Positions 45,059 to 64,000 of a DNA stretch of 64,000 nt are shown piece after piece. Every line of letters starts with the position of its first letter. Position 1 is the stretch's first letter. The translations under genes were made by a program, and so were the position numbers. Below the pieces are notes generated by a model. That model was not told the origin of the DNA, did not search any database, and worked only from the letters and a program-made list of their open reading frames with translations. Where the stretch lies: the NCBI RefSeq assembly GCF_964275005.1, contig NC_092698.1:27275447-27339446 (forward strand). The letters run 5' to 3'. This stretch comes from Diadema setosum. Its lineage: Eukaryota > Echinodermata > Echinoidea > Diadematoida > Diadematidae.

Positions 45059-46232
45059 AGATAGTATGAGCAGCTATTTGTATGCCCAGCTGACACTCAG
45101 TACCTCAACTCTTGCGTTGGAAAAATAGGTACTAGTTATACGGTACTGTACATGTATAGTACAATGTAGTAGTACATGTAGTAGTACTGACTAAACACGA
45201 ACAGACATGCATGCATGCGCTCACATGAGTGCGTACAGACACACACAAACACACACAGACACACACACAGTCACACATCAAAGTGGGCCACATTACCAGA
45301 TTTGCAGACAAAAGTTGCTGGCAAATCAGGAAAAGTGTTGCATGAAACATAAAAAAACACTTCATAACAGACATGCAATTTAAGTACCAAAGCAATATGA
45401 AAGTGGCCACAAAATGAGACCAATCAAAAGTTACAAGAACAGGTTCACTCGCTCCTGAAGATTATTCAACACCATTGTGTGTCTTTTGATTAGAGTCCTC
45501 CTCCAGGGTCAAACAACAAACAGATACAAACTATCAACATGACAAGTTCTGAAGTTATAATCACTCTTTATTTGACTTTAATGACCAGAGGCCATATCTT
45601 CTTTTGAACACTCAGACTGATAATGATGTCTGATGTTGGCAGTACTGCATACTGGACCAGTGCTGCCGTACAAGGTAATGGTTCAGAAGTGGTTGGGTAT
45701 GTAGGAACAAAGGAACTGTATGAATCAAGAGGACCATTGTGTTGGGTATGTCAACCCCTCCCTGACTGAACTTGAACACAATATGCACACAGTGTAACTC
45801 TGATACTGACAAGTACAAATGAAACTACAAAAGTGCAGTCACAATATGTAACAGATTTCATTGGAGTATTGCAGCATGGGCAATTGCAAATAATAAATAT
45901 CACTTGGCAGCAGCCCAGCTAAACCCTCAATTCCAAAAAGTCGGTAATCACATCCACAGCTTACCAGCTGTATATGATTTGGTCTATGAGGCAATGCCTC
46001 AAGCAACACATTTGCTGTAAAAGAAAGATTCTATAAATTGTTTTAAAGCCAATCCTATACATTTACATCAACTTCATTCTTTCAGAATAGCCATAAGAAC
46101 TCTGTCTCTCTCACACAAGACCAACTAGCAAAGTGTAAGTAAATCACAGAATGGTCTCTAAATCTTTATATATTTATGAAACAAGTGGGTGTGGGAAACC
46201 TGTGTACAACAAATTTATCCACAAATCCTTGC

Positions 46233-53332
<7,100 letters not shown>

Positions 53333-53581
53333 TTTGATAGTATTTGGTCGGCAGACAGGCCAAGAACTTGTGGAAACTGGAAAAGGACGAAAAGAGGTAT
53401 GCAAAACGAAATCGTTGGAAATAGCTATCATAAAATCGCTCCAATTTCATGAACTATGTGAGAGAATGTGTTCTCTGATATATGTAGGTTCTGACTATGA
53501 CAAATACATGAAGAAATATAGATGCTAGCAGCAGGATTGGAAAGATTTTAGTGGATTATTCTAGGTCTCTGGAAAACTCAC

Positions 53582-53625
53582 CTGAGGACTACCGGCGTTC
53601 CTGGATAACTACGCATGCGCATGAC
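53582..53625 (-). promoter_or_regulatory. ATP5MC untranslated first exon and NRF1-like site
   Basis: The minus strand has a strong donor CCTCAG|GTGAGT (exon edge 53582). Just upstream, TGCGCATGCGTA (53610-53621) fits the NRF1 palindrome YGCGCAYGCGCR with one change. NRF1 is the known driver of many nuclear genes for mitochondrial proteins, which fits this gene. The transcription start itself cannot be placed; the site may lie in the exon or just before it. Confidence 0.55.
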
Positions 53626-53629
53626 CTTT

Positions 53630-56385
53630 ACCCAGCCGATATCATTATATCGATATCCGACGTAGAGGCCGAGCCTAGTTTGCGTTCAAGGAAACAAGAA
53701 TTTATTTTCTAGTCTTCAAACGTGATAAACTGCGGTTATCGCAAGGTTCAGGTTTATAGGTGAATATCACTCACTTTCAACACAGAAGTAAATTTTCATC
53801 TGATCTTCATCATTTTCTTTTTAGCTTTACAGTGTAATATTCCCTTTTAGTTTTGATTGCAGCATTATAGCATTTATTTTACTGCATTTTTTATCTCATC
53901 CATTGTGCGTTGCAAGTGCGAACAATAAAATTCATTGATGTGCATATAACACGGCATGGTTTATATTATTCACTCGCCGCAGCTTTTATAAGTCAAATTC
54001 TGATTTGGCGATTTAGTAACTTTTTTTATTATTATTAGGTGAGTCATGGAAGACAATGTGCAGGCAAACGTTAGTCACAAAAAAAAAAAAACCCACCTAC
54101 ATAAACCCTCTTTGATAACTGCTATCACTTTAATATACTGTACAGTATATAAACTGTATAGAATTGAATAAATACCAACTGCGGTTAACTTCGCCGTTTT
54201 AATTGTTATAAAATGCATTTCAAATTGATTTATAATCTCATTTTTCTTCAAATTCCTTTCATTCACAAGTGTCAATCAGCACCGTATATAGATCGTGTGT
54301 GATGGAAATAACCTTCAGAAAACGATGGTATACCAGGCTTCCATTCAAAACGCACTAATAAGCCTATATCGTCAATGTTTCAGTGGTAGTTCAATGGATA
54401 CCAATAATGATTCTCACTATTATCATCATTTCTGGAAGGGTATACAGTGGACGTCATGATAAGTCAAAGGTTTAATACGTCGAAGTTTTATTATTTGCCG
54501 ATTATTTAATTTCAAACAGAGAGAATTCAGAACATTGCAGAATAAACTGATAAAAACATGCACTTACCAACAAAATATACCAGACAACGTGTTTATTACA
54601 CGAGCACTTTCCCATGTATGCCAAGGATTTATTTTGTTTGTTTTGTTTTGTTTTGTTTTCATTTTCCATCTGACAAAATGGCTGGATAAGTATCAAACGA
54701 GGAAGACTTTTTTTTTAATTATCATACAAACTATAATATATACACGTCAACCAAATAGAAACTCAACCCAAGTCATACATGTTAACATTATCTCTATATA
54801 CATACATTATAGTTTACCTATAATAATCAAAATGAATTCGCAAAGAACAGAACAGCACTTAACGTTCTCTTCTTAACAATTCTATGACTTATAGGAAAAT
54901 TTGCGTACCTCATGAAAATGTGCAGCCAAACTCATAGTGTGCAGGCTGAAGGGACTTGGCAAGTCTGTTCTTTATGCTTCAAGAACATTGATATCAGCCT
55001 CAAATTAAACTTGAAAGTTATGAGGAAGAAAAGGAATTACATTGAATATGTCACCTCATCCACATGTTTTTTTTTAATGTTATATATTTTGCTATTGATG
55101 GCTTTTCCCTCTCAGAACAAATTTTTAAAGACTGTTGAATTCCCTATCCAGTTGAAAATCCTCTGAGTATATTGTAATTTGGTCAAGTGAGTTTCATAGA
55201 CTTGAATGAATATGATGGACATCCATTCCTAGAATTAGCTTGCGTCTGTAAATCTTATGTGTGTGTGATTTTTTTTTTTTTCATTGGAAAGATTGATTTT
55301 TGTATATACTCCTGTATATAAGCCTTGATTTAACGGTTGCGATGCGGAGTTAAATAAGAAAAAAAAAGTTTGGACTAAGTTATTCAATATGTTTTTACCC
55401 GATTTCCAGATAAAAGCAGTCAATGTTAAACAGAAGAAATAATGAACAAACAAGTAAGCGTTGCAACCTTCTGCGGTATTAATGGGTGATTGCACTTTAC
55501 ACTGCGAAAATAGTTATTTCATTTCAACGCCTTGAAAGAGGCTATACTCAACCGAATGCTTGACATTCTACTCCAAGTATTACAAGGGCACGTACTAGAA
55601 CTGTAACCAGTTTGAATGAAAGTCATTTGCAATGTGGAATTCAACGCGGAGAATGATTTGCGGACTTTTCTTTCTCTCTTGTTGTTGTTGTTGTTGTTGT
55701 TTTTAATCATATAGGTGTGAGTCTCTGCTTTCACCAAGATAAAGAATAAACACATACCATAAAAGTTGTGAGTTTGGGGTAACGATACTACAAATCTTTC
55801 GGTACTGTGGAGCTCTCCGACAGTTTAACAGTAAAAAAAAAAGTAATTAATAAATAAATAAGAATAGAATGTGGTAAGAATGATCGCTACATTACTTGAA
55901 TGTAAGTGAGCCTAAAATTTGTTTTTTTTTCCTTCAGAGTATTAAGGACCACAATAAATGCAAATCTAGGCCCACATGGCACCATATCGATTTATGCACC
56001 ACATACGAAACTATGAAAATTGTCTAGAGTCCCCCTTTAAAGTGTGCTCACTCAACCGCTCTCACCACACAACAACTCTCTCTTGAAAGCATGTGCACAC
56101 AATAATGAACAAAGGTGCTGTTAGGGGTTAATTACAATATCTGAGAGTGTCTATTCTTTCAATGAACTAAATGGATTTTGCAGTTTTAGGGGTATTGAAC
56201 ATAAACCCATTTCCCCTTGGATAGGTGCTCAAACAGCTAAAAAAAAAAAACCAAAACCACTAAAAGTGTCAGGATATTTTGTCTGTGTACAGGAGGGAAT
56301 CAAACGACAAGTTCAGTGCACCAGAACCATGCTTCACAGCCCCTCCCCCCCCCCAAAAAAAAAGAAATGCTCACATAACAAAATG

Positions 56386-56437
<52 letters not shown>

Positions 56438-56460
56438 TAATAATAATAATAATAATAATA

Positions 56461-56542
<82 letters not shown>

Positions 56543-57050
56543 TAATATATCAGGTAAAAATGTGACTTGTGAAACTTACCATTTTGTCTTCTTATGTACC
56601 GTACGTGTGCTCAAGAGTATATGTGCGACTCAACAGATCATTCTCATTTGTACACGGAGTTGACGTCAATAGGCCTACTGGTAAGTTATACCCCTGTCAA
56701 ATTATGTTGCTCAAAACCATTTAATATTGTTAAATAGTCACTTACTACATTGTATTTTTTTATAATAGGCGTCACCTTTGTTGATTTGTATTATATCTTT
56801 GAGATAGTTGATAAATGTAGATAGATAGAGATATAGAAATATAGAGAAAACGGAAAGAGAAAGAGAAATTGTTGGGCAGAGGCACTTCCCTGCAAGAGAA
56901 ATCCCATCCTAATGATGTAGGCATAAAGATAATAAAACCCACATCAACACACAAACACATGCGCACACAGATCACACACACGAAAATTCCGCCTGCAACA
57001 AACAGCTACTATACTCGGTCTGCCATTGTGAAAAATAATAATAATCTTTT
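53630..57050. other. Gene-free stretch upstream of ATP5MC
   Basis: No divergent gene was recognised. AT-rich with poly-A/T runs and the large trinucleotide tract at 56385-56541. Confidence 0.5.
56385..56541. repeat. (TAA)n microsatellite
   Basis: About 50 TAA units with rare interruptions; short frames across it encode only Ile or Asn runs. Confidence 0.95.
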
Positions 57051-57052
57051 TG

Positions 57053-57211
57053 CAGTGGCAGATCTAGGGGAGAGCGCACCGGGCGCCCCACCCCCCCCCC
57101 CCTTATTTTTTGCTAAAACAAAAGAATTAAGATAGAGAAAATAGGGAGGGGGAGCTAGCGCCCCCATTTTGTAAAGGCGCCCCTCTTATACGGAATGCCA
57201 GGAGCGGCCCC
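57053..57211. repeat. Short element with CAGTGGC...GGCCCCTG ends
   Basis: CAGTGGCAGATCTAGGGG at the left and GGAGCGGCCCCTG at the right bracket a ~160-bp segment with inner inverted GGGCGCCCC / GGCGCCCC pieces. The left-end wording recurs at 58674 (AGTGGCGGATCCAGGGGGCG) and 58009 (CAGTGGCGTAACTACGG). Confidence 0.45.
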
Positions 57212-57214
57212 TGT

Positions 57215-58670
57215 TTTTGTACCACTTTTTAGAAGCAAATGTAGAGTCCGTTCATCGCACCGATGTGTGCAAAAGCATCATCGGGTTTGTTTGGTTTTAT
57301 TTTGCTTTTTTTTTGGGGGGGGGGGGGGGTCCTTGAACCAGCTGAGTTCAACCCATATACATCAGGTGAAAGTCATGAACTTCAATAAGCAATACCGCTG
57401 CGTTGTGACATGCTTGAAAATCGTATGCGCGATGAGAAAGGCATTTTTGGTGTGTGGGTATTTTGTGTGTGTCTGGGGAAGATTGCATAATACACCGTAT
57501 TGCATATTGGGGACAAAATAATGACTTTTTGTTCATATATAGCCAATATTTCTCCTCGCTGATGGCAGTAATCGACGTGTACGCTAAGATCGAGTCTCGA
57601 CGGAGATGATTACAACCCGTCTACGCAAGCACTTTGGAAGCGGGAATCTGAATATCAAAAGTTTGTAACTATTAGAGTTTTTTAGTTTTCGAGCGATGCT
57701 CTCTAATAATTTTCACCATACGTTCTTCTGATCTTTGTATTTTATATTCTGTTTGTTGTATGGCCAGGTCGGATAACCTCACAGGGGAAACATTGGCCTT
57801 ATAGGGAACAGCGGATCGCCCCACCCCCTTTTTTAAAGGTTTATGATTTTAAGGGAAGATTTTTGATTTACTTAGTTAATTACTTTACATCACCATCATT
57901 TTGACATCTACTTGACTGGGCAACTGGGCATAATGTTTCATTGTGTTTTAATTAAGGTATATGTTTCCATCCATCGATATACAATTTTATTACAGGTTTA
58001 TACCGACAGTGGCGTAACTACGGGGGGCATGGGGGGGGCACGTGCCCCCCCAATCCGCTGGTAAAAAAAAAAAAGGAAAAAAAGAAGAAAAAAAGAAAAA
58101 AAAAACCCTACCAAAATGGTAATTCAAGGGTTAGTAAACTGCTTTTGAAATCGACATGAAAGGATGATCAAGAAAAAAGATATTTTTCTAAGATTTCTTT
58201 TAACCATATAATTAAAGAGGTATTATAGTGAAACATTGTTCAAAAAGCCCGGAGACGACAAAAGATTGTGATTCAGTGTGATTCCTGGTTGGCATTTTGA
58301 ATACAAGCAGGATGTGCGCAGTGTACTCAGAACATCGGAATGGCAAAAAGAGTCGCTGCAATGTTGCGCAATGTGATGTTTGATAGGTTGTACACATTTG
58401 TTATCAAAGCTTGATCATTGATTTTGCAGTGTTGCTTTACATACTAGTCTATATTAAAATGCCTTGCATTGCCAATAATAAGACTTGACCTTGGCTATTT
58501 CCTAACTTTTCCATCTATATGAAACACACACACTCACAAACACAAACAAATTAGGGGATGCTCTATATAAAGTGCAGATTTTGGACATCCTTCTCCCGCT
58601 TGGTCACTTCGACGCCCCCTCGCTGGTCATACCTCCCCCAATCATAAACATAAACCGATACCCTCGACTA
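57215..58670. other. Gene-free stretch
   Basis: No exon recognised. G-runs at 57315-57330 and 58022-58038. At 58009 a CAGTGGCGTAACTACGGGGG motif looks like the terminus of another DNA element, but its partner end was not found. Confidence 0.45.
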
Positions 58671-58673
58671 CCA

Positions 58674-59894
58674 GTGGCGGATCCAGGGGGCGCACCGGGC
58701 GCCCCCTCCCTCCAAAGCGAAAAAATATATATGTAGCTACAAACGACAGTTTTTGGACTGTAAAATGTCAAAATTTTCAAGCTCGCTCGCTTCGCTCGCT
58801 CGCATTTAATCGTTATGCAATTCTCCTGATGCTGCTGTCAGTAATTGCCAGCAGTTGCGCCCGGTGCGTCTCCTCCCCTTAATTTCCAAAGCGAAAAAAA
58901 TATAGCTACAAACGGCAGTTTTGGGACTGTAAATTGTCAAAATTTTCAAGCTCGCTCGCTTCGCTCGCTCGCATTTAATCGTTATGCAATTCTCCTGATG
59001 TTGCTGTCAGTAATTGCCAGCAGTTGTGCCCGGTGCGCCCAGGCCCTATCCTTAATTTCCAAAGCGACAAAATATAGCTAAAAACGGCAGTTTTGGGATT
59101 GTAAAATGTCAAAATTTTCAAGCTCGCTCGCTTCGCTCGCTCGCATTTAATCGCTATGCAATTCTCCTGATGTTGCTGTCAGTAACTGCCAGCAGTTGCG
59201 CCCGGTGCGCCCCCTCCCCTAATTTCCAAAGCGAAAAAATATAGCTAAAAACGGCAGTTTTGGGACTATAAAATGTCAAAATTTTCAAGCTCGCTCGCAT
59301 TTAATCGTTATGCAATTCTCCTGATGTTGCTGTCAGTAATTGCCAGCAATTGCGCCCGGTGCGCCCCCTCTCCTTAATTTCCAAATCGAAAAAAAAAAAT
59401 AGCTACAAACGGCAGTTTTGGGACTGTAAAATGTCAAATTTTTCAAGCTCGCTCGCTTCGCTCGCTCGCATTTAATCGCTATGCAATTCTCTTGATGTTG
59501 CTCTCAGTAATTGCCAGCAGTTGCGCCCGATGCGCCCCCTCCCCTTAATTTCCAAAGCGAAAAAATATACCTAAAAACGGCAGTTTTGGGAACATAAAAT
59601 GTCAAAATTTTCAAGCTCGCTCGCTTCGCTCGCTCGCATTTAACCGTCATATGCCATTCTCCTGATATTACTGCCAGTAATTGCCAGCAGTTGCACCCGG
59701 TGCGCCCCCCCCCCCCCTGAATTTCCAAAGCGAAAAAATATAGCTACAAACGGCAGTTTGGGGACTGTAAAATGTCAAAATTTTCAAGCTCGCTCGCTTC
59801 GCTCACTCGCATTTAATCGTTATGCCATTCTCGTGATGTTACTGCCAGCAACTGCCAGCAGTTGCGCCCAGTGCAACCCCCTTAATTTCCAAAG

Positions 59895-59934
<40 letters not shown>

Positions 59935-60085
59935 TACATACATATATTATTATATATATAGCTACAAACGGCAGTTTGGGGACTGTAAAATGTCAAAATT
60001 TTCAAGCTCGCTCGCTCCGCTCGCTCGCATTTAATTGTTACGTTATGCAATTCTGATGTTGCTGCCATGAGGTGCCCCCCCCCCC
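58674..60085. repeat. Satellite-like array, about 8 units of ~170 bp
   Basis: Units anchored by CCAAAGCGAAAAAATATAGC at about 58713, 58885, 59058, 59226, 59383, 59551, 59727 and 59894. Each has 'CAAACGGCAGTTTTGGGACT', 'TCAAGCTCGCTCGCTTCGCT', 'TTATGCAATTCTCCTGATGT' and 'CAGTTGCGCCCGGTGCGCCC'. One unit lost part of the CTCGCTCG block, and the last has a (TA)n insertion at 59897-59930. The first unit opens with GTGGCGGATCCAGGGGGCG, so the array may have grown from a transposon end. No coding function. Confidence 0.9.
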
Positions 60086-60560
60086 CCCCCCAATGTCTTG
60101 ACCCAATGTTGTCAAAATGCTTACTTAGTATCTCATTTATTGTGACAAGTGCCCAGAAAGGAACCGGGATATTGAAAGATTTATCTCGCGAGTATGCAGT
60201 GGAACAGCAAAAGCAGAATACTAGTAAAAACTTATAGACCTATTTGACATTTTGCGACCCGTTTGAACTATCTATCAAGTTTTTTGTTTGTTTTTTTCTT
60301 CTGTGTACGACCAAAACTAAAGATGAAAAACCTGCGGCGTGGATCCTTTATACCGATAATAATTGCAATTTCCTGGTGAAATCATACTAAACGCCAATGC
60401 TGGTACGTCGTTCTGCCTTGCCTAACTAGCTCTCGTTCGCGAGATCTTTCCGTTCAAAACGCTGATCATTCCGACCAATACCAACCACCTCCCTGATGTA
60501 CCATCGTATCATAAACACTACACTGACTACTATGCATGTGTGTACATCATGCACGGAGCA
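60086..60560. other. Gene-free stretch before JAZF1
   Basis: Nothing recognised apart from a T-rich patch at 60281-60300. Confidence 0.45.
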
Positions 60561-60802
60561 GGTAGTCTCGGGCTACGAGCTGCCTGGTAGGGAAAAGGGT
60601 ACTGTATACGAAGTACGTATAGGGTGGTGGTGCGTACAATAATTGCCAGCTGACTTCTCAAACACATAACAAAGTAAAGTGCAAGTGCATGTACCGAAGG
60701 AAGAATGGCTAATATATTCCGGTCAGGGTAACCAACATCTCTTCAATACTGATGCTGTCCAGGGAGAGGAAAATACCGTTGTGCCCATGAGATGTAAGGA
60801 TC
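60560..60802 (+). promoter_or_regulatory. Probable 5' leader/promoter region of JAZF1
   Basis: Four upstream ATGs (60689, 60704, 60751, 60787) open short frames; the first three close before the main ATG and the fourth overlaps it in another frame. If the leader is as long as this, scanning would be hindered. No TATA box or transcription start can be fixed. Confidence 0.35.
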
Positions 60803-60902
60803 ATGGCTGTTTTCTTCACCAATGTGTGCAAATTCAGCGATTGTGGAATGACTTTCCCGTCCCTTCGACAACTCATCGAGCACATAGAAGAAGCGCATAT
60901 AG
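60803..60902 (+). CDS. JAZF1: JAZF1-like zinc-finger protein, first coding exon (5' partial gene)
   Basis: JAZF1 is a nuclear C2H2 protein that binds orphan receptor TR4 and sits in the NuA4/TIP60 acetyltransferase complex. The exon reads MAVFFTNVCKFSDCGMTF then PSLRQLIEHIEEAHI, matching human SFFSNTCRFGGCGLHFPTLADLIEHIEDNHI. The first zinc finger is complete: C9, C14, H27, H32 with human spacing C-x4-C-x12-H-x4-H. An in-frame TGA at 60788-60790 fixes the ATG; the donor ATAG|GTGAGT ends the exon after 33 codons plus one base, as expected for the exon 1 boundary. Exon 2 (a DTDP...KQELQQPTY-like stretch) was not found up to 64000; this intron is very long in vertebrates as well. The N terminus is five residues shorter than human. 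Several short upstream ATGs precede it. Confidence 0.9.
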
Positions 60903-62500
60903 GTGAGTTGTGTGGTAGGTCGTTGCTGTCGGGGTGTGTACTGAGTGTACGTGCCCTAAAGTGTGTGGAGGTACGTCGGTACGTCTAGCTGTGCAATACG
61001 CTACGGATACGAGGGCTGTTGTAAGCCCGCCCCTGGTGGTAGCGCTAGCTCTCATTGTCCTTGCTAGCTCGCTAGAAGCAAGTGTGATTGTGCCACTAGC
61101 GGTAGCACACTGAATGGTCGGTGGGCCAGCTAGGGCGAGTCACAACAGTAGCAGCCAAAACAAAGACCGAAAAGAAGATGGTGTTGGTCGAGCTTCTTTG
61201 TCTAACGTTAGATGTTAAATGCCATCCTTTCGCCAGACTATTCTGGCGGCACAGATAAGCCTTTCGTCAATACGCTATTGTCTATTGATAATGCGGTAAT
61301 TTCCAGCCTGTTGTTATTTATAGGTTATAACATGTTGCAATCAGTTGCAAAACCTCGATCAATATGGAATCACAGCCCCATCAGCAGTTCTTGGCATATC
61401 GGTTTACAGTTATATAATGAGTGAGCTAAACTTACAGTCGGCCATGACTGTTCACGATAATAGAGCCTGATATTAGATTCTTAGCAATCAGCGTGGTGAT
61501 GAACAGACTAGACCCACAGGGCCACCTATTGTCAACCGAAAGATCGGTCTGTATGTGGTCGATGGGGGTATGTTCCGTGAAGACTACGTACTACAAACGT
61601 AGCTATCTATACATCTTCGGAATACAGAGACAATAGAGTGACAGAGTTGGAGGAGAGTCATTTTAAAAGTTAAACAAAAAAATGATAAAAAACTCCTTTG
61701 CTCTGGACAGAAGGATTTTTCTGTCTAACCCACCTATTACCATGATTACTTTCTGATGTGCCCTAGCTGTCAGATACAAGCCAAAAAAGAAAGAAAGAAA
61801 GGTCCCCTATTGACAATGCAGACAGCTAGGACTAGGACAGACAGAAAAATTTGTCTGTCTGAAGGAGTTTTTTCCAATTTTTTGGCTTTTATGGCCCTCA
61901 AAGCCAGATGCAGTCTCCATGGCATGGATCATACATGTATACCTGACAAGATGGATCAATGTTTCGGTCAAGGACTAGCTAGGAATGAGGGTTATAAGAT
62001 GGTAGGAGCTACAGGCAGTGTACAGTTTTCTTACCCTTCAATTCTGTGCATCATCAGCTACATGTATCATGATTTGTCAGGTAAAGGTGCACAAATAGAG
62101 TAATTGATGGTTCTTTGAATCGTACACATTGCATAGCTGTCATCCTAGATGTTTTTGTTTTTATACAGGCCTGTGAGTATGATACAGTCAGTACAATATC
62201 AATGAGTAAAGCGCAAACATTTAGTCTCTGCCTGTTTTACATTCAGTTCTTCTCACAAAATGTGTATGATTGAGAGTACCACCTATTGCCACCTTGAGGA
62301 TCTGTAGCTCATTTATTCCAAAAGTATGAAACAAGTTTGCCTAATTTTTGCCTCAAATATGCTGTAAATAGTGCAGTTTCGAATCTCTTGACCGTCCTGT
62401 TGGTTCTGAATCTCTGTAGTAAAATATCGCCATTTTAGTGTGTTCATTGCATTTTCTTTGCATGGCTTAAAAGGGTACCTTTATCGGCACCCCCTCCCTC
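60903..62500 (+). other. JAZF1 intron 1, first part
   Basis: No exon recognised. Contains the imperfect palindrome at 61676-61875. The frames at 61212-61424 and 61756-62103 show no family motif. Confidence 0.5.
61676..61875. repeat. Imperfect ~200-bp palindrome
   Basis: AAAAAACTCCTTTG...GGACAGAAGGATTTTTCTGTC at the left pairs with GACAGACAGAAAAATTTGTC...CTGAAGGAGTTTTTT at the right; CTAGCTGTCAG pairs with GCAGACAGCTAG inside. Confidence 0.6.
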
Positions 62501-62508
62501 TATAGGTA

Positions 62509-62692
62509 CTGTATACGCCGTTATTTTCGTGTACAGATATTTTCACGAGATATGTTCTCGCGAATTGACGTCGACGCTTATGTTAATGTTCTATTAACAA
62601 AGCGCATGGAGACAATTTCGTGTGTTGTTAAATTCGCGATCCAACTGCAATTCGTGAAAATTAAACCCTCGCGAAAATAACAGCTTATACAA
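62509..62692. mobile_element. ~184-bp MITE (GTATACGC...GCTTATAC ends)
   Basis: GTATACGCCGTTATTTTCGTG is inverted at the right as CGCGAAAATAACAGCTTATAC with few mismatches. Inner TCTCGCGAATT / AATTCGCGA pieces also pair. Similar in plan to 44088-44305. Confidence 0.65.
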
Positions 62693-62699
62693 AAAAATA

Positions 62700-63820
62700 A
62701 ATACATCAAGTGAATTTCAAAGTCATGCGTGGTGTTCGTAATTTACTAGGCCGATGTGTAATTGAACCGTTTTTAGTTTAGTTAGTTTGTTTACTTATGT
62801 TTTTCTTCTCTTCATATCTATTTTCATTATAGCTTATGGCACCTAATCCCACATGTACCTTTTCGTTCTATACATGTACGCGAACAGCCATGATATGCAG
62901 GATGCCGATAAATGGTACCCTTTAATAGCATCACTGTATGAGTCTGTATCCCTTACAGAAAAAATTGCCAATGACAGAATGTTGTCTTAGACAGCATCAC
63001 AACAAAAGTGTCACTTTTCTACAGTGTACCTCAGCAGCTAACCATAAAACATCGAAAACACAACCTGGGGCGCTCTATTGTGAATCACAGAAAGAGGATG
63101 ATGATGGAAAAAAGTAAATCTCTTTTCAAGACCATGGGAACAGTCAGCATATGTGCAAGTTTATTTTGAGTGTTATGAGGTATAAATTTGATTTTATATG
63201 GTATAAACACCAGCCTATTGCTGGTGAAATAAGAAGTGGATGAACATGTAGGAATTTTTAGAGGTACCTGAATTTATGTTGTTTCTCAGCAATGCAAATC
63301 AAGGCGCTCCCACAGTGCAGACAGTGTTGCCCCACCCCACGCCCTCCAACTTTTGGAATTTTCCAAGTTCAATTTTAGGAATTATTTACAGTTATTTGGA
63401 AATGATTTGCTTGGAAATTATAATCTCAACCAGGGAAAAACCATGGAACAAAAGCAGGGAATGTGCATTTTTTTTTTTTGCTTTTGTTTTGTTTTTGTTT
63501 TTTGTTTTACAGTTACATAGTTTGATAGACACATTTGAATACAGTGTACAACTACTGTCTACATCACTTGCTCAGCATTTCATGTTTCCTTTGTGAAAAG
63601 GATATATATGATATGTGTAGTTTCTTTGTGAGTTTTTCATTCTGAAATTTTTATCTTGGTGACCCTGCATTTTTACATTTGAACATCCAGAACCCTCAAC
63701 CTTTGTGTGCTCCAACTCATGTCTTTCTTTTGAATTGGATGATTTTTAATATTCTAGTGGTTTCTAAGTATCTCGCAAAAAGTTAAAACCTGAATCCTCA
63801 CTTCAACCAATACTACAGTG
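62700..63820. other. Gene-free part of JAZF1 intron 1
   Basis: AT-rich sequence with T-runs near 63466-63510. Nothing else recognised. Confidence 0.5.
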
Positions 63821-63950
63821 TATGCCATCTTTTTAAGAATTCACGACTTTTGAATTGATTGTCCAGTTTTCCTCAAACTGTCACTAATGTGCTCTGCTAA
63901 TATTGCTGCTTTCACGCAATCGACATAAATATTTGGGTTTTTGTTTCCTG
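63820..63950. repeat. Degraded TTAA family 1 relative (right half)
   Basis: 'TTAAGAATTCACGACTTTTGAA', 'GATTGTCCAGTTTTCCTCAAA', 'ATGTGCTCTGCTAATATTGC' and 'CTTTCACGCAATCGACAT' reproduce the right arm of family 1. The end itself is not resolved. Confidence 0.6.
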
Positions 63951-64000
63951 TCAACAAATACAGCTGTGCAATCTAATATAACATCATTTGAGAATTTACT

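Larger units (their letters stand above)
43080..46150. other. Intergenic stretch before the ATP synthase gene
   Basis: Mostly simple sequence and one MITE. A TTTATT at 45567-45572 (AATAAA on the minus strand) could end the ATP synthase transcript, about 660 bases past its stop, but this is uncertain. An isolated exon-like segment at 44760-44828 is listed separately. Confidence 0.45.

Noticed and set aside
61756-62103. 115-residue frame as JAZF1 exon 2
   Set aside because: No resemblance to the conserved JAZF1 second exon region and no matching acceptor phase.

Overview
The window looks like nuclear DNA of a marine invertebrate, most likely an echinoderm or a close relative. This is inferred from animal-type genes with short exons and long AT-rich introns, bilaterian-type protein matches, and dense foldback/MITE-type repeats, tRNA-derived SINE-like copies and microsatellites. 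I cannot fix the species from sequence alone. No virus-like element, CRISPR array or bacterial gene was seen.

Four host genes can be supported. (1) 306-2664, plus strand: the last two coding exons of aspartyl aminopeptidase (DNPEP, M18 family); the gene starts before the window. (2) 26812-37730, plus strand: a complete four-exon SLC10-family (bile acid/sodium symporter family) carrier of 366 residues that lacks two of the family's usual sodium-site motifs. (3) 53332-46233, minus strand: a complete four-coding-exon gene for the c subunit of mitochondrial ATP synthase (ATP5MC type, 155-residue precursor, 75-residue mature ring subunit), with an untranslated first exon and an NRF1-like promoter site near 53610. 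(4) 60803-60902, plus strand: the first coding exon of a JAZF1-like zinc-finger gene that runs past the right edge. The genes have unrelated jobs (peptide trimming, solute transport, ATP synthesis, chromatin/transcription) and no operon-like logic links them.

Most of the rest is repeat. One long-TIR element family with TTAA target duplications has two 558-bp copies (1613-2170, 5990-6547) and several decayed relatives. A second TTAA-flanked family lies immediately behind the 5' splice sites of two consecutive SLC10 introns, with a third copy at about 17.7 kb. A 306/303-bp element with 6-bp target duplications occurs at 24.5 and 41.3 kb. A 3.39-kb element with 15-bp TIRs sits in an ATP synthase intron. 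A 690-bp element with 32-bp perfect ends contains a perfect 58-bp palindrome built from a variant of its own ends (3134-3823). There are also several large palindromes (36.5, 36.9, 40.9 and 61.8 kb), an eight-unit satellite array (58.7-60.1 kb), a LINE remnant (26.2 kb) and a relic of the SLC10 exon 2 region inside its own intron 2.

Gene-poor stretches are listed as such. Exon borders were read by eye from splice consensus and reading phase; the reading frames join cleanly in all three multi-exon genes. Family names of repeats are structural descriptions, not database calls.
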